From positions 104,581 to 168,580 of the forward strand of contig CAUJNA010000578.1 of assembly GCA_963377175.1 (NCBI GenBank): 64,000 bases of DNA. Reading direction: 5' to 3'. The stretch is from Effrenium voratum (lineage: Eukaryota; Sar; Dinophyceae; Suessiales; Symbiodiniaceae). The position numbers and the translations under genes were made by a program. Below are positions 1 through 12,500 of the stretch, one piece after another. Position 1 is the stretch's first letter; every line of letters starts with the position of its first letter. The notes under the pieces are model-generated. The model was not told the origin of the DNA and ran no database searches. It saw only the letters and a list, made by a program, of their open reading frames with translations.

Positions 1-290
1 GACACACGCGACACGCGCAACACACGCGACCCACGCGACACACGCGACACACGCGACACACGCGACCCACGCGACCCACGCGACACACGCGACACACGCG
101 ACACACGCGACACACGCGACACACGCGACGCACGCGACGCACGCGACACACGCGACACACGCGACACACGCGACGCGACACACGCGACACACGCGACACA
201 CGCGACACACGCGACACACGCGACACACGCGACACACGCGACACACGCGACACTCGCGACACACGCGACACTCGCGACACACAACACACA
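1..290. repeat. 9-bp minisatellite, (acacacgcg)n
   Basis: About thirty head-to-tail copies of a 9-base unit (acacacgcg), with variants such as acccacgcg and acactcgcg. It runs off the left window edge. It is not the TTTAGGG-type telomere repeat expected for dinoflagellates, and it holds no gene. Confidence 0.9.
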
Positions 291-2830
291 CACACAGAAA
301 GCAATCACGACGCACACAAGCACAAACACACAAACAAACGCAAACAAACACACAGCCACAAACTCAAAAACACACAAACGTGCAAACACACACAACCACA
401 ACCAGACAATCACTCAAGTACACACACACACACAAGCCCAGCAACACAAACACAAACACACACAAACACACACACACAAACACAAACAGCCACACACACA
501 CACCCAAACACAAACACAATCACCACCACACGCAAGCACACAAACAAACACACACACAAGCACAAACACACGCACACGCACACAGACGCACGAACACGCA
601 AACACACAAACACGCAAACACACAGACACAAACAGACACAAACACAAACACAAACACAAACACAAACACACACACAAACACACACACAGACACAGACACA
701 GACACAGACACAGACACAGACACACACAGACACAAACACACTCACACGATCCCACAAGTACACCAAACACACACACACACAACACAACACAACACAACAC
801 AACACAACACAACACAACACAACACAACACAACACCACACCACACCACACCACACAACACCACACATCACCACACAACACACAACACACAACACACAACA
901 CACAACACACAACACACAACACACAACACACAGCACACAACACACAACACACAACACACAACACACAACACACAACACACAACACACAACACACAACACA
1001 CACACACACGCAGGCACACAAGCAAGCACACACACACACACAAGCAAACGCAAACACACACGCACACACACACACACACGAACCCACAAGTACACCAAAC
1101 ACACAAGCACACATACACGGACACAGACACACAGACACGGACGCAGAACACGGACACACAGACACACACACACACACACGAGCAGACACGCACACGAGCA
1201 CACACACACACACACGAGCACACACACACACACATGCACAAACGCAAACAAAAACGCACACAGAAACAGAACCCACAAGCACACATGTACACAGACACAC
1301 GCACACACACAAACACAACACACACAGAGAGAAACGTACACCCGCACGCATGCGTTTACACAAACACGCACCCACACACAAATACAAACACACACGCACA
1401 CACACACACACGCACAAACACACACACACACACACAGAAACACACACACACAAACACAAACAGACACAACACACATAAACAAACACAATCACAACCACGC
1501 AGAAGCAAAAAAAACACTCACAAACACACAATTAGACAAGCACACAAGCACCAAACACACAAGCACGCACACACACGCACACACACACACAAACACACAC
1601 CCACACACCCCCACACCCACACACCCACACTGAAAACACGCAAGCAAACACAGAGAGATAGAGAGAGAGACACACACACATGCGCAAGCGCACGTTAAAA
1701 CACGCAAGCAAACACAGAGATAGACACACATGCACAAGCACATGCAAACACACAAGCATACACTCCGACACGCGCACCCACCCACACACACACCAGAAGA
1801 AATTGACAAGCAAGAAAGAAAGCAAGCAAACAAGCAACAACAAACAGACACAGACACAGGCACAGACACAGACACAGGCGCAGACACGGACACAGACACA
1901 GAACACACAGACACACAGACACAGAGATAGACACACAGACACGCAGACGCACACACACACCCACACCCACACCCACACCCACACCCACACCCACACCCAC
2001 ACCCACACCCACACCCACACCCACACCCACGCGCCCGCATACGCACACGCGCGCGCACACTTACACGCGCACGCAGCTGCACGCTCGCACGCACACGCAC
2101 CCACACACGCACCTGCCCACGCGCACGCACACGCAAACGCACACGCACACGCGCACGAACACACACTCCACACGCACACGCGCAGGCACACACGCACAGG
2201 ACCACACGTGCACACACGCGCCCCCACACCCCCACACACATGCACACACGCACACACACGCAGACACCCACACCCACACCCACACCCACACCCACACGCG
2301 CCCGCATACGCACACGCTCACGCACACTTACACGCGCACGCAACTGCACGCGCGCACGAACACGCACCCACACGCACACGCACGCGCACCCGCACACGCA
2401 CCCGCACACGCGCACGCACACGCAAACGCACACGCACACGCGCACGAACACACACTCCACACGCACACGGGCAGGCACACACGCACAGGACCACACGTGC
2501 ACACATGCGCCCCCACACCCCCACACACGCACACACGCACACACGCACACACGCACACACGCGCACAGGCAGACACTACACGCACACACACACACACACG
2601 GACACACACACACACAGAGAGACGCACGCACACACACACACAAGCACACACACACACCCACACCCACACCACACGCAAACGCACACGCACACGCGCACGC
2701 ACACGCGCACGGACACGCACACGCACCCGCGCCTGCGCCCGCACCCGCACCCGCGCCCGCGCCGGCACCTGCGCGTGCACGCGCGTGGGCGCGCGTGCAC
2801 GCGCACGCACACGACGTACAAACACGCATG
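291..2830. repeat. CA-rich, nearly T-free low-complexity block
   Basis: Mixed CA-based microsatellites: acaa, acacag, acaac (about 780-835), acacaac (about 870-1000), cacccac (about 1950-2030) and cgcacacg. T is almost absent from the + strand for 2.5 kb. Long frames on both strands (Thr/His-rich on +, Cys/Val-rich on -) arise only because the repeat lacks stop codons. It probably lies in the 5' intron or flank of the helicase gene that follows. Confidence 0.9.
2031..2527. repeat. ~266-bp tandem duplication inside the CA-rich block
   Basis: The stretch starting with gcgcccgcatacgcacacg at about 2031 recurs at about 2297. Both copies run through aggaccacacgtgcacaca and end in a cccccacaccc motif. 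The shared irregular order of variants shows segmental duplication rather than independent slippage. Confidence 0.7.
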
Positions 2831-3009
2831 CAAGCACGAAGACACGCACGTACCCATATGCCATATTACAGGGATGGGCATCGGCCCCTTACGTGGGGTA
2901 TTAGACAGCCATGGAAAGGTTGCCTAAAAAGGAAAACATGAGTGTGCCCGCATAAAGTCAAAAGTCGCTGGTGGACATAAGCTGGCATGAAAATGATCTC
3001 CCGCAAAGG

Positions 3010-3156
3010 TCACCCATATTGTCTTTTGTTGCTTGTTTCGGGGATAAAATGATAAACACATTTCTCAAGATCGGCTTGATCGAAAGTCAGCCATATTATC
3101 TTTTGTTGCTTGTTTTGGGGATAAAAACGCATATCTCAGGATCGGCTTGATCGAGT
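3010..3156. repeat. Imperfect ~75-bp direct duplication
   Basis: Two tandem copies begin catattgtcttttgttgctt at about 3015 and catattatcttttgttgctt at about 3091. Both end in atcggcttgatcga. The flanking sequence 2,831-3,570 shows no other recognisable gene; a GA-rich tract lies at 3,245-3,305. Confidence 0.7.
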
Positions 3157-3570
3157 TCGTTTCAGTGCGCGGAAACCTATTTGTAATGCCGTGCAACCCC
3201 CTCCCGCCCTTGGGCGGACTGGATGGGCTGCCAATTCCTGACAGAGAGTGAGAGTGAGAGAGAGCGCGATAGAGCGGGCGAAGGCTAGAGGGAGAGGGAG
3301 AGAGAAAAGCGGCAGGTAATTAGGTAGATAGCTGGATAGATGATCAGCCCCGTCTCTGGCGAGTTTTTGCGGCCGTTGGCAGCGTGCTTCGCAGGCAGCC
3401 GCTTGCGGCGCTGTTTGGGTCTCGATGCACCCAAAAAAAAAAGCGGCCAACCCCGAACCATGGAGCCAAGCACAAGCTGCCTTTCCCCATTGCAGGGGTG
3501 CTGGATCCAACGGCCGAACCTCCAGTCACGTTACGTTCCCGTTCAGCGCCGAGCCTGTTGCAGCTGGTAG

Positions 3571-6500
3571 CCTGGGTCATGGTGCCAGGCGGGGGCGCGG
3601 CTCCGGAGGGCAAAGGTGCTGTTGCTGGACGAGGCGCGAAGGGACCTGTTCGAGAGTAAAAGGTGGGGGCTTCTGGGATTCGTTTCGGTCTTTTGGCGCC
3701 GTTGGTGATGGGTCTGGGTGCATTGGGGTTTCGCAACTTGCGGCTAGAAAAGAAGCAGCGGGACGCGTCAGAGCTCACAACATCCTTGCCCAGCACGTTT
3801 GGGGGATTGGTCCGATGTCCGGGGCAAAGCCTGAGTTTGTTTGCAGGGGCAGGTCTGGGTCAAGGATGACCGTTTCTCTGAGAAGTTTTTCAAAAGCTGG
3901 GCCTCGATTGCAGGTGAGTATGCTCTCCGCGGAGTTCCTGGACCGAGCCGCTCAGCTGGTGGCGGAGCAAAAGCGCTCCCAGTCGCCCTTTGGAGGCACC
4001 TTGTGGGAGGTGCTCGGTCAGGTTTGATCAAAACGGGGCTTGATCTTTGGTCAAGGGAAGGCCTTGTTGGGCATGTCCCTCACAATCCTGTTCGGATTTT
4101 AAATTGATCAGTTGGCACTTATTGGCTGATGGGGCTCACGGCAAAAAGTGCCTCAACCTCACACATCTGAAGCCCAGAGCTGCAGAAACCCGGGTCGCAA
4201 AAGCTGCGAGGCTCCGTCGCAGCCGTCTCAGGTGCTCACGTGGTTGGGATTCCAAACAGCCATTCCAAGAGGCGCCTGCGCCCCCCATTCGCATGATTTT
4301 GTGTCAGGAAGGCCTGTCTTTGCATGCCTGTAGAACAACTTTCCTGCGCCATGAAGGTGGATGTTCACCTGCCCAGCGGAGATAGGTTCTCCGCAGAAGT
4401 CTCACCGGCTACGCCCGTCAGCCAGCTCAAGGCAGCAGCGCAGCAGCATTTCCAGCGGCGCTTGAGGCTCACTGCGAAGGGCCGGCAGCTCGATTTGACG
4501 GCCACCCTGAGCGAGGCTGAACTGCGAGATGGGGAGGTGGTGACTGCGGCGGTGGAGCTGGGCAAACTGGCTGCCACTCATCAGGTGCAGAGTGGGGCGG
4601 AGACAGCAGCCAGGTGCAAGAGCAGACATACAAGCAACTGCCCGTGCTTTTGCTGCCATTCTGGAATCTGGGGCTGTTGTGACTTGGGGTGATCCAGAAT
4701 TTGGCGGAGACAGCAGCCAGGTGCATGAGCAGCTCAGGAATGTCCAGTGCATCCAAGCAAGTGCCCGTGATTTTGCTGCCATTCTGGAATCTGGGGCTGG
4801 AGTGATATAAGATGGGGCGGAGACTGCAGCCAGGCACAAGAGCAGCTGAGGAACGTCCAGCACATCCAAGCAGCTGCCAATGGTGCGTGTGCTGCTATTC
4901 TTGAATCTTGGGCTGTTGTGACCTGGGGTCATGCAGACACGGGCGGAGACAGCAGCCAGGTGCAAGAGCAGCTGAGGAATGTCCAGTGTGTCCAATCAAC
5001 CATTGGTACGTTTGGTGCTTTCGCAGCCATTCTCGAATCTGGGGCTGTTGTGACCTGGGGTAAGCCGGAATATGGTGGAGACAGCAGCCAGGTGCAAGAG
5101 CAGCTGAGGAACCTGACGGTGCTTTTGCTGCCATTCTTGAATCTGGGGCTGTGGTGACCTGGGGTCAGCCACAACGTGGCGGAGGCAGCAGCCAAGTGCG
5201 AGAGCAGCTGAGGAACGTCCAGCACATCCAAGCAACTGCCCGTGCTTTTGCTGCCATTCTTGAATCTGGGGCAGTTGTGACCTGGGGCGATCCATTTTAA
5301 GGCAGAGACAGCAGCCAGGTGCAAGAGCAGCTGAGGAACGTCCAGCACATCCAGGCAACACGCAATGCTTTTGCTGCCATTCTTGAATCCGGGGCTGTTG
5401 TGACCTGGGGCCATCCACAACGTGGCGGAGACAGCAGCGAGGTGCAAGAGCAGCTGAGCTTGTAGCTTGGTGCTTGTGTAAGATGCAGTGCGCTAATATT
5501 GGGTCTTAAAAGCGTGCTCAACACCACACAAAACCACACAACACACACACACACAAAACTACACCACAAAACAACCCAACCAACCCAATGCAATCCAACC
5601 TGGTGTTTCAATCCCCCAGCCCATTCAAAACATAAATACCGGTTTCCAAGGACCCGATTTGATATCTGCAGTCACACGGATCCCCATTGTAACAGATTGA
5701 AGTACATACTGGCTCTAGGCATGGCAGGGCATTTTGCCTTGACGTAGGCAGCGTGGAAAGGACGCGCGGTGCACAAGCCGCACCTTTAGGCCCACTGCTT
5801 GTTGATGAGTATTGATCGCATGGTAAGCGAGAGCCTCGTGAACCTATTCGCATTGAGGTTGCGGACGGCAAGCGGGCCTGCGCAGGCCATGAGCAAGGAA
5901 GGCGGGCCGAAGATCTCTTCCTGGTCTGGCCCTCGGAGTTTGAGGCCTGTGTCACGGCCTGCAAGTGGTACGTGAAGGGCATCAAGGACTTAGCTGTGGC
6001 TTGGTTGGCTGTGGAGCTCGACGATGAGACGGGCCTGAAGCGGTTCTTGGAGGTGCTTTGCCGCTTCAGCAGTTGCCGATCCCGGATTCGTTCTCCAGGG
6101 TGTTCACGGAACTCCAGCAATCCCTCGCACGGAGCTGCTGAGGCCCCTGGAGGAGCATCACCACGGCTGGATCAACCTCAAGGGAGTCGGCGGCGGAAAG
6201 GAAGATAGACGAGAAGAAGGAAGTGGAACCCTTGAAGGAGCTGGACTTCTTCCAGGGCGGCCACTTTGGGCATGCTGATTGACTGCGCGCGAGAGCCGTC
6301 TCGGTGCATCGGTGCAAGTCTGCGCTGCAATTCTTGTGGCTCCAGGATGAACCGGAAGGTGGTGGGGTGGAGTATTGGGATGAGCCTGACGACAGAGGCC
6401 TAGTACGGCATGGATGACTGTGGCCGCGGAGATGATTAAAGCGAGAGGGCCCGAGTGGTGACCTTTTGTTATTGCAATACACATCAACAAGTGATGGACC

Positions 6501-9500
6501 TAAAGGGTGCGGCTTGCGCACCTCGCGTCTTTTCCGCGTCTATGCTGCGTCAAGGCAAAATGCCCTCCCATGCCAGTGGCAAATGAGATATGTACTTCAA
6601 TCTGTTACAACCCGGATCCGTAACCAAAACCCTTGAATTTGCTCCCTCTATGGCCTCATTCCAGGCGCTGAATGCCTTCACTAAGTAGGTACGCTGCTCC
6701 TGCAGCTTCTTCATCAGCTCTGCCTGCTTGACCTTGAACTTTGGGTCATCCACAAATGACCATCGTTGGCGACCGTGAAATCAAACATCATCTGCTTGGC
6801 CCACTGCCTTACTTTGTTGGGCAGTTGAGGCACCTCATGTGAATCCGCACCCGCATCAGTCTTGTCCGGACCATTCCACACATGCCCATCCGCAAGGACT
6901 GCTTCTTCACCTCAAGAGTCCTCTTGGGCCTGGCCTCTTTTGGTGCTTGAAAGTTCTTATTCCTCCGTCATGCGCTCGGCTCCACCATGGTCTCCAGCTC
7001 CTTGATGGTTGACTTTGATTTCGTTATGTTGGCGCCGCTGGACTCTGGGGCCTGGCAAGTCCGCCTGACCACCTCCCGAGCTTCTTTCAAAGTCCTGTTT
7101 GCCTCCATGAGCTGTGTGGCCTCCGGATTGCCCGGTCAAACCTCATCCATCTCAAATGGCCACCGCTGCTCTCTGCGCCACTTCCTTGCTGTGCGGGGGG
7201 AAAGCCAACAAAAATCAGCAGATTGCCTTCCTGGTTTCAAAGTGGTTTGTAGGAACTTCCAGCTTTTCTTGAGTGCGTTCAACAAGGCAACTGCAGTTCC
7301 TTGCTTAGTTTTCATTGCCTTCCTTGGTGTGTTTTTTGTGGCTCACTCCATTTGAGTCGGCACAGGGATGACAAGTGGCCATTTTGACAGCTGGACCATT
7401 GCCTCCTGGGGCGACTGCATTCTAGATCCTGCGGACCTTTTCCTAACAATCACACTCTTTCTGTGCGCTTGTTTTGAAGCCTTGCGTATATCCTTCAGGG
7501 TCCCACTTGGCGGCTAAGAAGAGAAAACCGGAACATCGGACTTGGTCTTTGCTTATTCTAAGATGGACCTTTTCTTTAAGCCGTGATGCGAATGCAAAGA
7601 GTGGCAACATATGTGTCAAAATAGGGGACAGAAAGGGAGCCCCCAAACAAAACTTGCGAAGAATCAGAACCCCATGTGCACGGAAACGCGGTATGCCGCC
7701 CAAAATCACGCCTGCAGTCCTTGGCGCAGGCAGCGCATCTATCATTTTCTTTCTACTCTTTTCTTTGGAGCACCCAAACCCCCGGTTGGTTGCATAATAT
7801 GGGGGTATAATAGGTAAGGGGGCCTATGTAAACATTCAGATGCCACTGTAGAACCCAGAGCACTCAGGGTGCTTGGCTGGCACGGGCATAATTGCATTGT
7901 TGCCATTGGTAAAGATGCAATGCTGACTCATGGGGGCTAATACCGCCCACGCAAGCGGCATTGCTCAGGCTGCGCTGTCAAATGCAGAGGTGCAGCGTGT
8001 CGTCCACAGACTTTTGTTCTTCTCTTTTTTTCCCCGCACGGAAGACTAAAAAAAGGAATTGGTGACCTCCCTTGGAGAAAGCAACAAGAAGCAACCCAGT
8101 CACCTGGAAACCAAAAGGAAACCAAGATAAACCCAAGAGCAGGCCAAACAGACAGCAAATGGGTGTGTCGTTTTTGAGGGGACCCTCCAGAATGCCGGAA
8201 TGGCAGAGCTTCTCAGGACACCAGCAAAAGCATCTTAGGGATGTGTATGTAGGGATGAGAAGCTAATAAGCTGTAACTGGGATCCTTCTCTTTGCCTCAT
8301 CGTTTCGGAAACCCCCATTGCCCACCGGGTCCCTCAGCAAAACATCCCTTGAGCCACGCAAGCTTCCGCTTCAGGGCTGCAGCTGGTCTTCTGCGGGGAT
8401 TTCATGCAGCTGCCCCCGGTGCAGGGGGCCTTTGCCTTTGAGGCGCAGGCTTGGCAGGAGTGCCTTGGATCCAATGCTGGGAAGGCGGTGAAGCAAATCA
8501 AGTGCGGGGAAGGGGGGTGGGGGTGCGTGTTTCTGGTGGGTTGAGGCCTTGATCTGTTGAAGCTTGCGATTTGCTCAGTTTTGGGTTTGGCTTGAGGGGA
8601 AGGGAGCTGTGACGTGTCAGCAAAACTTGTAGTCGTTTTGGTTTCCCCTGAAACCAACCTCAAAGCCGGACACACACGCACACATGCATGTTTTCCGACC
8701 TCCCTGCTGTTTGAACCCACACCTCCAGTGGCGCCGTTTTTTTTTTGGATTGGATGATTAGGTCCCCCTTAAACATTAGCAACAGAAAGGAGCGCTTCCC
8801 ATGGCCACGTGAATCGGCGCAGGCTTGGCTTCCAGTGCTTCAGCCTGCAAAACAACTTCCGGCAGGCCGGCGACGCCGCTCTGCAGGCCGACGGCTTGGG
8901 AAGGCGAGGGTTGGCCCGACCCCGGCATTTGGGCTTGTGGTTTTTTGAGGGTTATTCTATTTTCTTGTTTGGTTCAAAAGACACCAAGAGGGAAACCACA
9001 ATTTGTGGGATCTCTATTTTGACATACCCACATTTCCAGGTGAAAACACGTCCAAGTACGACCTGACTTAGAGCAGGCGGTTTTCAAAGCATCCTTTAAA
9101 GAAGCAAACAAACAAGGACACAATTCAGGTGAAGCATCAGAGCTTCTGCTCACCCCACAGCCCCTGCACAAATGTTTCTTTGTTTCTTTTGTTTGCCGTT
9201 TTTGTGTACAAAAGCTGACCCCCTCCAACCGCCCAACCCTAACCTCCCACCACCCCCCCCCCCCCCACGCCCGGAGGATCTTCTGCGGCAGCTGCGGCAG
9301 GGCCAGCTGCCCATCGAGCGGCTGAAAGCTCTCGAGGCCCAACTGGCGCAGTTCTCCATCGCGCCAATGTTACCATCCCAAAGTAGTAAAGGAGCATATT
9401 GGAGCTGCAACACTCTGTGTGAGCATCCTGGAAGCGGAATTGTGGCTTGCTCTGCTTGTTCCCTTGCGTTTGGTCTTGTGTGGCTTGGTTTGTTGGCAGC

Positions 9501-12500
9501 GGTCAAGGGGTGAGCAACCTCACTCGAGCCTTCCTTGATGGGGAAGGACCAAACAGGAAACTAAGGACCCCTCAAAGAGAGTGGTCGTTAAGCAATGCTT
9601 TTGTTTGTCTTGGTTTGTTTCGAGAACCAGCCAAGACCAATCCCAAGCTGACGTCAATTTGAGATGCGAGCTGCGTGGGTTGATGACCCCATGGAGCTAA
9701 AGATTGCATGAGACTTTGGGTTTTTGCTTGGCTTCAAGGAAACACACAAAAAATAAAGCTGGCCATTTTGAGGGCCAAATGAGCAGCGCGCGTCACAAAC
9801 CGAGTAGGAACCGCACCTACGTGGGAGTCCTGCACATTTGGCAGATCTGGAAAGGGAGCCCCACAAGACCGAAGCTCCAGAAAGCAGGCTGCAGAAGGGA
9901 CATTCCTGACATCTAGACACCCCTTCATACACCATGTGCAGGATCAGCAAAAGGTATGTTTTGTTTTTTTTTGCGCCCCTGATGTATGCCTATGGAAGAG
10001 GCGTCAGCTTGATGTTGCCCAACTGAGACTGGTGCTAACCAGTTACCAGTGCCGAAAAGTTGTTCCAACGGCCGCCAATGAATCTACCCTCAAAGATGCG
10101 TGGTTGACCTATAGGAGTGTGTTTGTCGGGTGGTCGGAGCAGTTTTGCAAAAGAGCAGTCGCAAGGGCAACGGCGCCGATGGAAGCTACCCCATGCTTGT
10201 GAGCACCAACGCAGAGGCGGAGGCGGGATCGGAGTGCCGCCGGGGGGGAGAGGACTGCCCTGCTGCGGGTCATGGCCTTTTGGGTTTTAGGGTCAAAATC
10301 CCGCACCCCCAGTCAACATCCCAATGCCCACTAAAATAGACTAAAATGGGTGGTGCACCCACCCCAAAATGGTACCATTGGTTTTGACCCGCAGCCATAT
10401 GTTCCATCTCAGGCAGTGAACCGCGCCAAGCTGGACAGTCTCCCTGGCGCCGCGGTGGTTTTCCGGGCCAAGGCCGGAAAGCGGAAAGCGGAAAGCCAGG
10501 GCATTGAAGGGCAACGCGGGCTGTCGGGGTAATGTTTGGGCATCCTTGTGGCCCCTCCTTAAAACCATCCAACATGGGTCCTTTTGAGAACCCCTGTTTG
10601 GTTCCCCTTCCGCCCACCAACATGACGCCTTTGAGAGGGTGCCCAGATCATCATTTCTTTTGGGGGAACCTCCTGTCAGGTGCCATTTTCGTGGCAGGGA
10701 GGGCATTTGGGTGGTTCTCCCAAGAGCAAAGGAGGACTACAAACAGTGAACATGGCATGGAAGGTGTCCAAGCACCAGCCAATCATTGAGATGTCGCAGG
10801 GTCTAACCAGTTTTGATGCATCCCATGGGAACGCAGTAGGCCAGTATTCTTGGCATCCAAAGTAGGTATCCCCTTCAGGGGATGACTTGGATAGGAACAC
10901 AGAAGGCTTAAGGTGGTCTCGTGCAGGCATGTGGCAGGCTCTGGGTCCGTTTAGCTCACACAGACCAGACACCCACACCCAAGTTGTTGTGCGTCCTTCT
11001 AGCCAGTTTGCCCTGAAATTTACAGGGCCAAGTTCCGACCGACATGTTCATTTTGTCCAGAGTTCTAGCTCCCCTAGCAAAGAGCTACAGGGAAGCTCGC
11101 ATGCGCCCCCCTGAAATGGGTCATCCCTGGCATCTCCAGCACTCTTGATCTCGGCCTATTGTCAAGGGCTAATTGCATGGACCCAGATTTGAAGTGCCCC
11201 TTGATCGACATATTCAAGAAGTGCCACAACTAGTCATTGGTTCACCCAGACGATTCATGAACCAGATCCCTGAAATCGTTGAGGATGTGTTGGGCGGCTT
11301 CTCGCCCTTGAGGATGAAGCAGAGAATCCCAAGAACTTCACGGGGCGTGGGGCATTGGAGAAGCTCATGGTCCAAGAGGAGCTGCACTTGAAGGCTCCGG
11401 GGGAGAGGGGGTGTGGGGTGGGTTGCGGGAGGGGGGGGTGGCCGGGGATGGAGGGTATTCGGGCTCTGTTCAGATTTTAATACATCATGGTTGAAAACTA
11501 GTTGCAACCATAAGACACCCAAATAACTACCTTTAAAAGCAGTTGGTCCTCAGTTTCGCAAAGACCAACCCAGATGGCTGGTGGACCGCATTCATGGGTC
11601 CTTGCCACGGCATGCAAGGTGCCGTGGCGCACGCCTTAATACCACAATGGCTTATGGGCATTTGGTTCAGGCCCGGGATCATGAGTGGCACGAAGGCAAT
11701 CGAAACTGAAGCCATAAAGCATCAAAGACCAGCAGTGCAAAAAGCCTGAATGGCTAAGGAGCCGGTGCAGCCAGCCTTTCCGAAAGCCGAAAAATGATAT
11801 ACACGCTCTTGGCGGCGTCATGGGAGTTTTGTCCGGTCGCCGCGTGTTGTCGCTCCAAGTTTGAACCCTGCTGCCCACTCTGAACCAGCTCACTGCTCGT
11901 TTTCTTGTTTTGTTTTTTTACCCCGTAGGCTCTCATCATGAGAGCTGCACTTCATGGGGGAGGCCCCCTGGATTGCATCTCAAGTTTTTGGTATGTTCCC
12001 CAAGCTGCTCTCACAGCGCTTAACAGAAAGGTCTCAACAGTTCCTTTCAGGTGGGCAGTGTGGTGATGCTGCTGGTGAACCTCCGGCTGCCAGACAAGTG
12101 CTTCCACACTCCCCGCCCAAGTCCGCCAAGGCGGTTCCAGATGCCGGGGCTGCCACAACCCCTGGTTGACCTGGCGGCCCACAACATGATGCCTGGCGAA
12201 AGCTGAGGGGACGCCTACGTCGCCATTTTCCACCCGGGTCCTTTGCTGAAGGTTGCGATTATGAGCTTAGACTCGGGTTTCGCCTTTGCCTGCTTGGGGC
12301 ACTCAGCTTGAACCTCGGGCAGCGGAAGCGGTCATGCTGTAGCGAGGGGCCAATGCACGCGCCTCTTCCTTTGTCGGCCGCCCCATAGCTTTCAACCGGT
12401 GAACCCTTGGTCACATGGGTAGGGTTTCCCTGTGAAATAAAGCTGCGAAAACATGAGAAAAAGGCAGGGTTTGCCTTCTTCTATTCCCCTGCCCCCAAAA

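Noticed and set aside
1..290. Telomere
   Set aside because: The 9-base acacacgcg unit is not TTTAGGG-like, and it continues into other CA repeats.
380..2941. Frames of 230-446 codons on both strands (Thr/His, Cys/Val, Ala/Cys-rich)
   Set aside because: They are translations of CA-type microsatellites; no domain, no start context, both strands equally open.
2831..3570. Walker A exon of the Pif1-like gene
   Set aside because: No G-x4-GK(S/T) in any + frame here; it must lie upstream of the window or be lost.
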